Notes: a model not told the origin generated them from the sequence alone. Shown: positions 24,069 through 36,712, numbered from the stretch's first letter. The stretch is 64,000 bases of DNA from an uncultured Dehalococcoidia bacterium (GCA_903844845.1 CAIMVG010000009.1:1-64000); one strand, 5' to 3'. Numbers and translations are program-made.

Positions 24069-25775
24069 TTAAACCAGTTTGCCTTTTTGAGCTTTAAACG
24101 TCGCAATCCCGCCGGAGATGCTCCTGGCCGAGAACCCGTTGAGGCGCAGGATACGGGCCGCATAATATGACCTTTGCCCCGCCGCGCAGTAAACCAGTAT
24201 CTCTTTATCTCTCGGCAGTTCATCCATCCTATTTCTAACCATAGGCAAAGGGATGTTTACCGCGCCTGCGAAATGGCCCGAGTCGAATTCAAACGGTTCG
24301 CGGACATCCAGGATGAATGACGGTGTTATGCCGGCATCGGTCCAGTGGGCAACGGGGCTGTCGCCCCGGAGGGCATTCGCCGCGACCATGCCTGCCAGGT
24401 TTACGGGGTCCCTGGCGGTGCCGAACTGGGGCGCGTAACACAATTCCGCTTCCTCCAGGTCAAAGACCGTAGAACCGCTCTGCATCGCCATCGCGATGAC
24501 ATCGATGCGTTTCTCGGTTCCCTCTTCGCCGACAGCCTGGGCCCCGAATATCCTGCCGTCTGCGGGGGAATAGAGCAGTTTCATCGCGATCTGCTTCGCC
24601 CCAGGGTAATATGTGGCGTGGTGGTACGGGTGCAGATAGACCTTTTCAAACGGGATATCTTTTCCGTTGAGCCTATGGCGCAGGAGTGTTTTTTCGCTTA
24701 CTCCCGTCGATGCTACGGTGACATCGAACACTTTGCAAACCATGGTGCCCTGGACCCCCCTGAAACTCGAATCGCATCCCATGATAACGTCGGCTGCTAT
24801 ACGGCCCTGCCTGTTGGCCGGGCCTGCCAGCGGCAGGAGTGTCCATTCCCCGGTGACGAAATCGCGTACTTCGACGGCATCGCCGACCGCCCAGATATTT
24901 GCGTCACCGGTGCGCATGTGTTCTGTTACCCGGATGCCGCCCAGGCTCCCGATCTCCAGCCCCGCCTGTTTCGCCAGCGCAGTTTCAGGACGAACTCCGA
25001 CTGCCAGAATAACCATTTGGCTTTCAAACCCGGCACCTGACTTCGTGGTCGCAACGATGGTGTTTTCAACGGAGCCGCGTTCGAATCCCGTCACACTGTC
25101 GCCGAGGTGAAGTTTAATCCCTTTGGCTACGAGGTGCTCCTGGAGGGCGGCGGCTATCTCGGGGTCCAGTGGCGGCATCACCTGGGGCAGCATTTCTATC
25201 ACGGTGACGGCAATGCCCAGCCTGGCCAGGTTTTCGGCTGTTTCAAGCCCCACAAAACCGGCGCCCACGACGACCGCCCGTTTTACGTTGTTGGAAGATA
25301 TCCAATTTTTCATGAGCCGGCTGTCAGGTATCGTTCTCAGGGTAAATATGCCGGGCATTTCTATACCTTTGAGCGGGGGCCTGACGGCGGACGCGCCGGG
25401 CGCCAGCACCAGCGCGTCGTAACCCTCCGCGCCGGTTTCACCGGTCAAAACGTTCCGCACCTGTATCTGGCGATTCTCCCTGTCGATGGAAAGGACTTCA
25501 TTTTGTGTCCTGACATCGATGTTGAATCTCTTTTTGAAAATCTCAGGCGTAGCGACGAGGAGGCTTTTTTCGCTTGTGATAACGTCCCCCACGAAGTATG
25601 GCAAGCCGCAATTGGCAAAGGAGACGTATGGGCCCCGTTCAAATATGATGATTTCGGCATCTTCCGAAAGCCTTCGGGCCCTGGCCGCGCAGGATGCGCC
25701 GCCTGCGACTCCGCCGACTATCAAAATACGCGGTTTTTTAGGATGTTCTTTTGTGTTCAAGTCGGTGGCTGCCAT
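24069..25775 (-). CDS. CoA-disulfide reductase-like flavoprotein with C-terminal rhodanese domain
   Basis: A 568-residue fusion. The N-terminal 440 residues are a FAD/NAD(P)H-dependent pyridine nucleotide-disulfide reductase: FAD motif GGVAGGAS (21-28), the single active-site cysteine C56 in SFANCGLPY, the second Rossmann motif VGAGFVGLE and the FAD site AVGDAVE. C56 with no CxxxxC partner marks CoA-disulfide reductases and NADH-dependent persulfide reductases. The C-terminal rhodanese domain has the active loop CAAGQRS, as in Npsr/CoADR-RHD enzymes that handle polysulfide and CoA-persulfide. The ATG at 25775 follows AGGAAG; 13 further upstream codons are open but unsupported. A small ferredoxin gene precedes it by 90 bp. 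Confidence 0.92.
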   Translation of the reverse strand: MAATDLNTKEHPKKPRILIVGGVAGGASCAARARRLSEDAEIIIFERGPYVSFANCGLPYFVGDVITSEKSLLVATPEIFKKRFNIDVRTQNEVLSIDRENRQIQVRNVLTGETGAEGYDALVLAPGASAVRPPLKGIEMPGIFTLRTIPDSRLMKNWISSNNVKRAVVVGAGFVGLETAENLARLGIAVTVIEMLPQVMPPLDPEIAAALQEHLVAKGIKLHLGDSVTGFERGSVENTIVATTKSGAGFESQMVILAVGVRPETALAKQAGLEIGSLGGIRVTEHMRTGDANIWAVGDAVEVRDFVTGEWTLLPLAGPANRQGRIAADVIMGCDSSFRGVQGTMVCKVFDVTVASTGVSEKTLLRHRLNGKDIPFEKVYLHPYHHATYYPGAKQIAMKLLYSPADGRIFGAQAVGEEGTEKRIDVIAMAMQSGSTVFDLEEAELCYAPQFGTARDPVNLAGMVAANALRGDSPVAHWTDAGITPSFILDVREPFEFDSGHFAGAVNIPLPMVRNRMDELPRDKEILVYCAAGQRSYYAARILRLNGFSARSISGGIATFKAQKGKLV

Positions 25776-25865
25776 ATCTTTCTTCCTACCGTCAGGGTAA
25801 ACATCGAACGACAATCATACCATGCGGGCCGGTATGTCCCCAGCAGGCATAACAGGGCTGCGCCG

Positions 25866-26045
25866 CTATTCGTCTTTGATAGCGCCCATGGGGCAATAGC
25901 TGGTACAGGTTAAACATAGGGTGCATTTTTCCGGGTCGACTTCGGGCAACCCGTTGCCCTTCTGGGTTATGGCATCGAACGGGCAAACCCGTATGGCCGG
26001 GCAGCGATGATTCTGGGGGCAGCGTCTCGCATCGATCTTGATCAT
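25866..26045 (-). CDS. Small 4Fe-4S ferredoxin-like protein
   Basis: A 59-residue protein that would bind two [4Fe-4S] clusters. One set is C41, C44, C47 and C51 (CTLCLTC...C); the other comes from C9, C15 and C21 plus the second set's proline-linked region, with spacing unlike the usual CxxCxxCxxxCP. The start MIKIDARRCPQNHRCPA matches a known group of short chloroflexal/clostridial ferredoxins. It lies upstream of the CoA-disulfide reductase on the same strand with a 90-bp gap, so shared transcription and a redox link are possible but unproven. Confidence 0.85.
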   Translation of the reverse strand: MIKIDARRCPQNHRCPAIRVCPFDAITQKGNGLPEVDPEKCTLCLTCTSYCPMGAIKDE

Positions 26046-26265
26046 GGTAATCGGTCACTTTCTTCTTACGATAATATTAATATATTAGCACTTATGCATA
26101 TAACCGGACAACTTAAAAACAGGCAGGAAATCCGTCCTCTACTGAAACGGGATACGTAACAATTACGAAACATGAATTTAATGTGCTGTAAACACAGCGG
26201 TAACCCTGCCGACATATCTCCATGAGAGAATTTGTTTCATCAATTCAAGAAAGGAGGATATCCAA

Positions 26266-26451
26266 ATGGCAGTCAAGGAAGCTACCCGTCACATCCTTTG
26301 CAAGGACGCCGGCTACCAGTGCGAAGCCTGCTTCAAGGGCAAGAACGACGACAGGCTGGTCATCAAAGCCGTAGAACACATGGCCCAGTATCACGGGGCG
26401 TCCCTGTCTCCCGAACTGGCAGCCCAGGTTCGCCGGTCGATCAAAACCTGA
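26266..26451 (+). CDS. DUF1059 family small protein
   Basis: A 61-residue protein with the DUF1059 pattern: LCKDAGYQCEACFKGKNDD, then KAVEHMAQYHG. Cysteines at 12, 19 and 22 and the histidines could bind a metal, but the function is unknown. It has an excellent ribosome site (AAAGGAGGATA). It stands upstream of the zinc-ribbon/TPR gene, separated by a short hairpin-forming gap. Confidence 0.88.
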   Translation: MAVKEATRHILCKDAGYQCEACFKGKNDDRLVIKAVEHMAQYHGASLSPELAAQVRRSIKT

Positions 26452-26522
26452 GATTTAATAGTTAACCGAACACCCGGTTTTTCGGTTCCATAGTGAAGGA
26501 ACCTTTCCAAAGGAGGGAAAGA

Positions 26523-27140
26523 ATGCCGATAAATTCTTCTGCCCGTTATTGCCCGTTTTGCGGAGAACCCGCACCTGCGGTCTGGGTTCATTGCGCCGCT
26601 TGCGGCAAGCAGTTGCCCGAACGGGATTTAGCACGGATCTCGGCCGCGTCCTCAGGCACCGCCAACCCCTCCCGTGACGGGAAATGGAGCAAGGCAATCG
26701 ACCTCGTGCGCGATGGTGAACTGGACCAAGCTTCCGGGTGCCTGGCGGGGCTTATCGAGTCTTTCCCTCAAGACGCCGAAGCTATGGCGCTGATGGGTTC
26801 GATATACCTGCGCAAATACCAGGTTGACAAGGCCGCCCTTCTCCTGGAAAACGCCGTGGCGGCATCGCCAGGTTCCATCTTCGTGCGGGTCAAGACGGCT
26901 GAATACTGGCTCGCATTGGGCGTGCCCGCCCGCGCCCTTGAAGAACTGGCCAGGGCGGAAACCCTCGCGGAGGGAGACCATGCGCTCCGCCGCGAGCTCA
27001 AATTGTATTCCCTTAAAGTGAAGGCTTCCCAGGCGGGCAAAATAACGCACCAGGCGCCATCGATGCCCGGTTTCGGGCTTCCGGGTTTTCTCAAGAAAAA
27101 GCCTGCGCCGGAGTGCGAACTGCGGCCCAGAGTGAGGTGA
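26523..27140 (+). CDS. Zinc-ribbon and TPR-repeat protein
   Basis: A 205-residue protein. The N terminus is a zinc ribbon: CPFCG (about 10-14) and CAACG (about 25-29). Residues 55-165 form two to three TPR-like helix pairs (AIDLVRDGELDQASGCLAG, AMALMGSIYLRKYQVDKAALLLENAV, YWLALGVPARALEELARAE). The C-terminal tail is basic and Pro/Gly-rich. Such proteins usually act as scaffolds. The ATG at 26523 follows AAAGGAGGG; the frame is open ten codons earlier without a ribosome site. The next gene starts four bases after its stop. Confidence 0.82.
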   Translation: MPINSSARYCPFCGEPAPAVWVHCAACGKQLPERDLARISAASSGTANPSRDGKWSKAIDLVRDGELDQASGCLAGLIESFPQDAEAMALMGSIYLRKYQVDKAALLLENAVAASPGSIFVRVKTAEYWLALGVPARALEELARAETLAEGDHALRRELKLYSLKVKASQAGKITHQAPSMPGFGLPGFLKKKPAPECELRPRVR

Positions 27141-27144
27141 AGAA

Positions 27145-27672
27145 TTGAATTACGGCATCGTGCCTATAGCCCTTTTATTCTGCATGCTAATAATCATGCT
27201 GATGGGAATCATGCTGCCCATCGGAGCCAAAATCACGGGCAAATCGATTAAGGAGATCAGGCTTAATTTCCGAGAGCGCCTGCTGAAGCAGCGCATGAAC
27301 GTTTACGCCATCGGGGCCGTTCTGCTGTTGACCGCGGTGACCCAGGTGGTTGCCATGTTCTGGGAACTGCTGGTGGTACTGGTCGTGATGATGCTGCTCA
27401 TGATGCGCGCCCGTTATCTCATCACCACCGAGGGCATCGCCATGAATAACGTAGTTTTCCGCCCATGGAAAGACTTCACCGGTTTTGAAATCAACAGCCG
27501 GGGCGTGAAACTGCTTCCCAAGGCCGGAATGCGGCCTTTCAACATCCGCCTCATCGGCGAACACAAGAAAGAGATCGTGGTTATGCTCAGACGCTATCTG
27601 CCGGCCCCTTATGCCGCGCCAACTGCCGGGGATCCCATGCTTAACAGGGTCCTCGCCAGGGTCATCGATTGA
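27145..27672 (+). CDS. Membrane protein with PH-like C-terminal domain
   Basis: A 175-residue protein with an N-terminal membrane helix (about 5-28), a second helix pair (about 52-86) and a soluble C-terminal part whose pattern, YLITTEGIAMNNVVFRPWKDFTGFEI, resembles the bacterial PH-like domain seen in DUF5673/YdbT-type proteins. The start is TTG at 27145, with GAGGTGAAG upstream. Coupled to the preceding TPR gene. The role is unknown; the domain type suggests a membrane-bound accessory protein. Confidence 0.72.
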   Translation: MNYGIVPIALLFCMLIIMLMGIMLPIGAKITGKSIKEIRLNFRERLLKQRMNVYAIGAVLLLTAVTQVVAMFWELLVVLVVMMLLMMRARYLITTEGIAMNNVVFRPWKDFTGFEINSRGVKLLPKAGMRPFNIRLIGEHKKEIVVMLRRYLPAPYAAPTAGDPMLNRVLARVID

Positions 27673-27704
27673 GTGTTTATAACAAATAACGAAGGAGGAA
27701 CAAG

Positions 27705-29285
27705 GTGAAATCTACCAAGGCAGGGCACTGGATCTTCTGGCTGTCGATAATCGGCATCGTCGCCGTTGCCATTATCGGCCTGACAGCCATGAAAACGCCC
27801 AGCGACCAAATACAAGGCGATACTACGGGCAATGCGACGGGCAGTGCGGAGAACCTGGTAGGCCTGGCTCCCGCCGATATCTCGCAAAGCCAGCTCGATA
27901 AAGCCGCCACGAACGAACCGTTCGCTTACCAATTGGCCACGGCCGTGAACGAGAACCGCCTGGCGTCCAACTTTATCTGGACGCTGATCTGCGGCTTTCT
28001 GGTCATGTTCATGCAGGCCGGGTTCGCCCTGGCGGAAACCGGCTTCTGCCGCGCCAAACACGCGGGCCATACCATGTTTATGAACTTCATGATCTATGCG
28101 CTCGGCATGCTGGGTTTCTATATCTGCGGTTTCGCCCTCATGATGGGAGGCGTCGGGTTGGTTGGCGTCTCCAACCTGGGCGGGCTGGCCCAGCTTAACA
28201 AGGAATTCACCATCGGCGGATGGGGCCTCTTCGGATACAAGGGCTTCTTCCTGTCCGGCAGCTCATATGACGTAAGCGTTGCCGTAATGTTCCTTTTCCA
28301 GATGGTTTTCATGGACACGACCGCCACCGTTCCCACGGGTGCCATGGCCGAACGCTGGAAGACACTGCCCTTCATCATCTATGGTCTTTTCGTTGGGGCT
28401 ATCATATATCCTATCTTCGGCAACTGGGTCTGGGGCGGCGGCTGGCTGTCGCAGCTCGGGACCAAGGCCGGCCTCGGTGTGGGATACGTGGACTTTGCCG
28501 GCTCGGGCGTCGTCCATGCTATCGGAGGCTGGACAGCACTGGCCGGGGCCATCGTCCTGGGGCCCCGCCTGGGCAAGTTCAACAAAGACAAAACGCCTAA
28601 CGCCATCCCCGGCCACAGCCTTATCCTGGGGGCCCTGGGCGTCTTTATCCTGGCTTTCGGCTGGTTCGGTTTCAACCCCGGAAGCACCCTCGGCGCATCG
28701 TTCTCGGGCAACCTGCGCATCGGCATGGTGGCCCTCACCACGATGCTTTCCTGCGCGGCATCCTCTTTGACATCCATGGCTTATACCTGGATGAAGAACG
28801 GCAAGCCTGATTTCGGCATGACCCTCAACGGCATGCTGGCCGGCCTGGTGGCCATCACCGCCCCCAGCGGCTTCGTCAGCCCGCAATGGGCCATTGTAAT
28901 CGGCGGTGTGGCAGGCGTCTGGGTCTGCTTCGCCGTATGGTTCGTCGAAAACAAACTGCACGTCGATGACCCTGTCGGCGCTATCGCCGTACATGGTTTC
29001 AACGGAGCTTTAGGCCAGCTGTGCGTCGGCCTGTTTGCCGACGGCACCATGAACTACAACGGCCTGGTAGTTAAAGGTCTGTTCTACGGCGACGCCAAAC
29101 AGCTCCTGGCCCAGGTCATCGGGATGGTGGTGGCCTTCGTGTGGGCCTTCGGTATAGGCTTTGTTTTCTTCAAGATCCTGGACAAGACGATCGGTATGCG
29201 CGTATCCCCCGAAGCGGAACTCGCCGGTTTGGACATCCCTGAAATAGGGGCGCCCGGCTACGGCCAGGAACTGATGCCCGCGTAA
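27705..29285 (+). CDS. amt: Ammonium transporter Amt
   Basis: A 526-residue transporter. The core (about 85-510) has the 11-helix Amt fold with the signatures FMQAGFALAETGFCRAKHA, GFDYAG-equivalent VDFAGSGVVHAIGG (conserved pore histidine) and the second pore histidine in GAIAVHGFNG. The protein is about 90 residues longer than usual at the N terminus: a membrane helix (about 8-29) followed by a polar segment, perhaps a retained signal anchor. The GTG start has a GAAGGAGGA ribosome site. glnK follows 31 bp downstream, the classic pair in which the PII protein blocks the channel when nitrogen is sufficient. Confidence 0.96.
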   Translation: MKSTKAGHWIFWLSIIGIVAVAIIGLTAMKTPSDQIQGDTTGNATGSAENLVGLAPADISQSQLDKAATNEPFAYQLATAVNENRLASNFIWTLICGFLVMFMQAGFALAETGFCRAKHAGHTMFMNFMIYALGMLGFYICGFALMMGGVGLVGVSNLGGLAQLNKEFTIGGWGLFGYKGFFLSGSSYDVSVAVMFLFQMVFMDTTATVPTGAMAERWKTLPFIIYGLFVGAIIYPIFGNWVWGGGWLSQLGTKAGLGVGYVDFAGSGVVHAIGGWTALAGAIVLGPRLGKFNKDKTPNAIPGHSLILGALGVFILAFGWFGFNPGSTLGASFSGNLRIGMVALTTMLSCAASSLTSMAYTWMKNGKPDFGMTLNGMLAGLVAITAPSGFVSPQWAIVIGGVAGVWVCFAVWFVENKLHVDDPVGAIAVHGFNGALGQLCVGLFADGTMNYNGLVVKGLFYGDAKQLLAQVIGMVVAFVWAFGIGFVFFKILDKTIGMRVSPEAELAGLDIPEIGAPGYGQELMPA

Positions 29286-29316
29286 CCTTATCGAAAGCGG
29301 AATGTAAGGAGGAAAA

Positions 29317-29655
29317 GTGAAAAAAGTAGAAGCGATAATCCGTCCCGATAAACTGGGGTCGGTCAAAGCCGCCATCGCCGCGGTAGGCTACGGCGGGCTG
29401 ACCATCACCCAGGTGCAGGGGCATGGCAAACAGAAAGGTGTCAAAGAGATGTACCGCGGGGTCGAGTACACCGTGGACGTTCTCCAGAAGGTCAAGATAG
29501 AGATCGTCGTCCCTGACGCCGACGTCGAAAAGATCATAGACGCAGTCGTGGGCGCGGGGCGCACCGGCTCCGTCGGCGACGGCAAGATCTTCATCTCCGA
29601 CATCCGGGACGCGGTAAGGGTCCGCACCGGCGAACGCGGCGACAAAGCGCTCTAG
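29317..29655 (+). CDS. glnK: PII nitrogen regulatory protein (GlnK/GlnB)
   Basis: A 112-residue PII signalling protein. It has the N-terminal KKVEAIIRPDKL, the T-loop RGVEYTVD with Y51, the residue uridylylated in many bacteria, the B-loop VGAGRTGSVGDGKIF and the C-loop VRTGERG. PII trimers bind ATP/ADP and 2-oxoglutarate; the amt neighbour marks this as the GlnK-type member that gates Amt. The GTG start follows AAGGAGGAAAA. A terminator ends the operon. Confidence 0.96.
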   Translation: MKKVEAIIRPDKLGSVKAAIAAVGYGGLTITQVQGHGKQKGVKEMYRGVEYTVDVLQKVKIEIVVPDADVEKIIDAVVGAGRTGSVGDGKIFISDIRDAVRVRTGERGDKAL

Positions 29656-29695
29656 CTACAGAGTAAAACGGTCCCGCGCGAGCGGGAATGGAGGT

Positions 29696-29731
29696 GCCGG
29701 GTGGGGCAGGGATGCTCCGCCCGGCCTTTTT
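29696..29731 (+). terminator. Rho-independent terminator after amt-glnK
   Basis: Stem GCCGGGTGG / CCGCCCGGC with an 11-12-base loop, followed by CTTTTT. It lies 40 bp after the glnK stop. Confidence 0.85.
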
Positions 29732-30150
29732 ATGCGCGGAGGATGGGACGGGGCGGCCCAGTGATAGTTCTTTTGCAGAAGGATGCGCCGGCGAGGCCCT
29801 GCCGATAGCCCTGGTGTAGCTGGTTTGGGTGAAGTTGTCCCTGCTTATGACAGGGATTCTTACGGGGAGGGGCTGGTTATTCCTCATCGGCCCGGCGGCA
29901 GCAGTCCTTTTCGCCAGGCGCGATTATGCGGACAGTTAGACGATTTGAGATGTTGAATGTACCCGGATATGCCGCATGCACAAGGCAGAGACAGGATACA
30001 GGGCCGTACAGGGCGGTTTTCGAAGGCTCGGGTTGGTACGGGCACGGCGGACTGCCGGAAGCGGGCAGTCTACGCGCATCTAAACTCCAACCACAGCGGC
30101 GCGGCGATGCCGGGCGGTCCGGGGTTTCGCGGGTCAGCCCCGGTCCCGCC
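29732..30150. other. Gap with no supported gene
   Basis: About 420 bp between the glnK terminator and the end of the transporter gene. It is GC-rich, so long frames are open by chance, but none has a ribosome site or a recognisable protein. No repeat of the modular kind is seen. Confidence 0.5.
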
Positions 30151-31503
30151 TTATCCGTACCTCAGGATCAGGAGCAGCCAGCAGACGCCGACCACCAGTA
30201 TCATGGCCGGCACGGCAACTTTGCAGTACCGCCCCCAGCTGACCTTGTAACCTTCTTTTTCGGCGATAGACAGGCCCACAACGTTGGCCGAAGCCCCGAT
30301 GGGCGTGCCGCTGCCGCCGATGTCCGTGCCAAGCGCCAGGGTCCATGCCAGTGCGGGCAGCGGCATGCCGGAAGCCGCCAGCCCCTTGATCACCGGAATC
30401 ATGGTGGCCGCGAAGGGGATGTTGTCCACAACGGCGGAGGCGAAAGCGGATAACCACAAGATGATGGTCACCACCACTATGAACCTGCCGCCGGAGATTC
30501 GGCTGATGGAAGATGCCAGTGTTTTCAGCGCGCCGGTCTGTTCCAGGCCGGAAACGCAGATGAACAGCCCGAAGAAAAAGAGCAGGGTCTGCCAATCCAC
30601 CTTTTTAAGGATATGAGAGGCGTCCTGACGCCCGAAGAACAGGGTCAGGACAGCGGCGATGACACCGATGAGAGCCACCGAGATGCCTGTCTGGGCATGG
30701 GTAATGAGGAGTGCGACCACAAGCAGGAAAATGGCGATGAAGGTCGCGAAAACGCGGCGGTTTGATATGGCCGAGGAAGCCGCGGGGCAGGCGATCGGGG
30801 CGGCGTCCCCCCGGTCACGCGGGGTTTGCAGCTTCTTCCTGAAAACCAGGAAGAAGAAGCCCAGGGCTACGAAGAGCCCTATCCAGGCGATAAGGCCTGT
30901 GTTGACGACGAAATCGGAGAAGGAATACCCCAGGGCCGTGCCGATGATGATGTTGGGAGGGTCTCCCGCCATGGTGGCGCTGCCGCCGATGTTGGCGGCG
31001 AAGATCTCGGAGATGATGACCGGCACGGGGTCGAATTTCATGAGGCGCGATAGCTCGATGGTGACGGTCGCGAAAAAGAGCAGCACTGTGATGCTGTCCA
31101 TGAACATCGAGAGGAAGCCCGAGAGCAGGGTGAAGGCCACCAATATCGAGACTGCCTTGTAATTTACGACGCGCGCCACCCAGAGGCACAACCAGCGGAA
31201 GAAGCCGCATTTGCCCAGACCCTCCACCATTATCATCATGCCGGCGATGAAGATGATGGTTTGCCAGTTGACGCCTGAAGACTCAAGGGGATGGTGCCCG
31301 GGGAGCCAGAAGGCCGCCTGGAAGAGCTGGCGGAAGTTGAGGACGGTGATAACCGTAGCCGGGCTCTGCATGGCCAGCAGGAAAACAATAAGGATGGTGA
31401 GGGCCCCGCCGGCGAGAGCGGGAAGGTGGCGGGGCACCTTGTTAAGGATGATGGCGGCGAACATCAGCAGGAAGATGACGACGGCGAAAATCTGTGCGTG
31501 CAT
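30151..31503 (-). CDS. Ion transporter superfamily permease (ArsB/NhaD-like)
   Basis: A 450-residue membrane protein with about 11-12 helices. The stretch ANIGGSATMAGDPPNIIIG (about residues 173-191) and its counterpart in the second half, GTDIGGSGTPIGASANVVG, are the paired loop signatures of the ArsB/NhaD/P-protein group of the ion transporter superfamily. Members move arsenite, Na+/H+ or dicarboxylates; the sequence does not tell which. A helix-turn-helix protein is encoded 129 bp upstream on the same strand. No arsenic gene is nearby, so arsenite export is not favoured. Confidence 0.87.
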   Translation of the reverse strand: MHAQIFAVVIFLLMFAAIILNKVPRHLPALAGGALTILIVFLLAMQSPATVITVLNFRQLFQAAFWLPGHHPLESSGVNWQTIIFIAGMMIMVEGLGKCGFFRWLCLWVARVVNYKAVSILVAFTLLSGFLSMFMDSITVLLFFATVTIELSRLMKFDPVPVIISEIFAANIGGSATMAGDPPNIIIGTALGYSFSDFVVNTGLIAWIGLFVALGFFFLVFRKKLQTPRDRGDAAPIACPAASSAISNRRVFATFIAIFLLVVALLITHAQTGISVALIGVIAAVLTLFFGRQDASHILKKVDWQTLLFFFGLFICVSGLEQTGALKTLASSISRISGGRFIVVVTIILWLSAFASAVVDNIPFAATMIPVIKGLAASGMPLPALAWTLALGTDIGGSGTPIGASANVVGLSIAEKEGYKVSWGRYCKVAVPAMILVVGVCWLLLILRYG

Positions 31504-31632
31504 AGGTGCAAATACTCACTTTCGGCAGGTTATTATCCGGGTACGGCAGTTTCCGCTCTACCCGGCCGCGCGAGAATTTATTATACCTGATTTCGGGGTA
31601 TACCGGCATGTGAAAATACAATATCAGCGGTG

Positions 31633-31962
31633 CTAGCCTTTGAACCTGTAACCGATTTTAGTTAAAGTAACGATCCGCTGCGGGCCATTCGGGTCCGCCC
31701 CGATCTTTTTCCTGAGGCGGCATACATGGATGTCCACGGTGCGGTCAGTCTCCAGGGGGTCGTTTGCCCAGACTTCTTTTATTATCTGTGAGCGGCTGAC
31801 GGCCCTGTTTCGATTATTTGTAAAGAACAGAAGAAGATCGAATTCTTTTAACGTGAGGTATACTTCCCTATCACCCAGGGTGACCTGGTGGGCGGAGATA
31901 TCCAGTGTGAGTTTTTCGGATGCGGGATTGTTCCCTGCTTTTTCCAAGTTCGGGATCAACAT
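31633..31962 (-). CDS. Stand-alone OmpR/PhoB-type winged-helix DNA-binding protein
   Basis: A 109-residue protein consisting of little but the trans_reg_C winged helix: LTLKEFDLLLFFTNNRNRAVSRSQIIKEVW, then RTVDIHVCRLRKKIG and the wing RIVTLTKIGYRFKG. There is no receiver domain before it and none in the upstream gap, so it cannot be switched by phosphorylation in the usual way. The ATG has a GAGGAA ribosome site. It precedes the transporter gene in the same direction and may regulate it; this is an inference from position only. Confidence 0.85.
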   Translation of the reverse strand: MLIPNLEKAGNNPASEKLTLDISAHQVTLGDREVYLTLKEFDLLLFFTNNRNRAVSRSQIIKEVWANDPLETDRTVDIHVCRLRKKIGADPNGPQRIVTLTKIGYRFKG

Positions 31963-32094
31963 ATCGATTCCTCATAAGAGATCAGTCAACCTTATGCTCA
32001 AATAATATAAGACGCGTGTTTCAGGCGCGTTACGTTCATGTGTCGCGTATGTTAATTGTTTCGCGGCCCGGGAATCTCTGCAATGACAACCAAA

Positions 32095-34301
<2,207 letters not shown>

Positions 34302-34316
34302 AAAGTTAGAGGGCAT

Positions 34317-35621
<1,305 letters not shown>

Positions 35622-35658
35622 GATTCCGATATATTTCCCCAACCGGCAGGAAGAATAA

Positions 35659-35700
35659 AAAGCGAGGGGCGGCAATCAGCCGCCCCTCGCTTTATTTTAA
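35659..35700. terminator. Bidirectional terminator
   Basis: A 14-bp perfect stem, AAAGCGAGGGGCGG / CCGCCCCTCGCTTT, with a 7-base loop and T-rich flanks on both strands (TTTATTTT on plus, TTTTATTC on minus). It ends the ligA-DUF1015 transcript and the convergent lipoprotein gene. Confidence 0.88.
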
Positions 35701-35711
35701 ACGGAATAAAT

Positions 35712-36587
35712 CTATTGTCCGGGGATAGAGATCAACTGGGCATCCGCGGGCAAAGTAAACGTGGAATCGGGGATCGTAGCGAAACTATAGTTGGTGTAGT
35801 CCATCTGGCTTGTGCCCGACACTACCCTGATAGTCATGCCGTTCGCATTCGATATCCACATCTTAGAAACGACGCCTGAAGATGTGTATTGATAGATCGA
35901 ACAAGCGACTCCGTTGACAGTTTCCGAGCCAACGTAGACCGGGGTGAAACTATTTATCGAAGTCGAATTGCTGGATGATGATGAATAAGACGACGCCATG
36001 GCTGCCGACATCTTATACGCCATTTTGCTTACCGGGTCGTAAAAGTAGTTTTATGTCCCGTCGAATATGATGACAGACGACCCTGTAGAGGCGATGATTT
36101 CCATCCTGTATTTGGAAGGGTTGCCGCCTTTAATCCATTCTTTCATATTCTGGGTACCGTCCGGGGAGGTTATCTTGATTTCGACATAAAAATTTGCCGC
36201 CGCTTTGCCGAGAAGCGTAGACAGGTCATTCCCGGAAGCTGAAGTGGTCGGCGCCGCCGAGGTTGTGGCAGGCTTGGTTGTTGTCGATGCCGCTGCAGTA
36301 GTGGTTGGGGCAGTGGTGGTCGGGGCCGAAGTCGTCGAAGTGGTTGGAGGCTTCGAAGTTGTAGAAGGCGGCGTGCTGACCACCGAGGTAGTGGGTGCGC
36401 TGCTCGTCGTAGCGGCCGGTGTTGTAGTGGCCGGCTTGGAGGAAGTGGCTGCGGGGGTCGAAGCCATGGGTGCAGTGGTAGTGGGTTGGGATTGGGTGGT
36501 TGTGGTAGCGGATTTGCTTCCACCGCAGCCGATGAACAATGAAAAAATAACAACAAGAGCCAGAGGGATTCCAATCAGCTTTTTCAA
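35712..36587 (-). pseudogene. LolA-like lipoprotein gene interrupted by an in-frame stop
   Basis: One reading frame, split by a single TAA at 36051-36053. The 5' part encodes a lipoprotein signal (lipobox FIGC), a Thr/Ser/Pro-rich linker of about 95 residues and the start of a LolA/LppX-like beta domain (KEWIKGGNPSKYRMEI...IIFDGT). The 3' part continues in the same frame with NYFYDPVSKMAYKM and ends in a plausible strand-rich C terminus. FDG-x-NYFYDP would be the normal continuous text, so one base change (for example AAA to TAA) explains the break. It could be a pseudogene, a sequencing error or, less likely, a pair of separately made halves. TAA recoding is not expected. Confidence 0.75.
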
Positions 36588-36712
36588 ATTTCGTTCCTTT
36601 TTTCCGGCAGTTTCGGTTTTAATACCGGAATGAGTTATTGTAACATCTATTGGGTTAAAAGACTTGTATTCGACCGGTAAAAAGACAGAATAATTTCACG
36701 GCTGGATATATT

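Noticed and set aside
28263..28994. 243-codon frame opposite amt
   Set aside because: Antisense shadow of a certain gene, rich in His/Gly/Asp as expected from reversed codons.
36205..36633. Valine-rich plus-strand frame over the lipoprotein linker
   Set aside because: It is the reverse of a Thr/Ser-rich linker, which always reads as Val/Ala/Gly.
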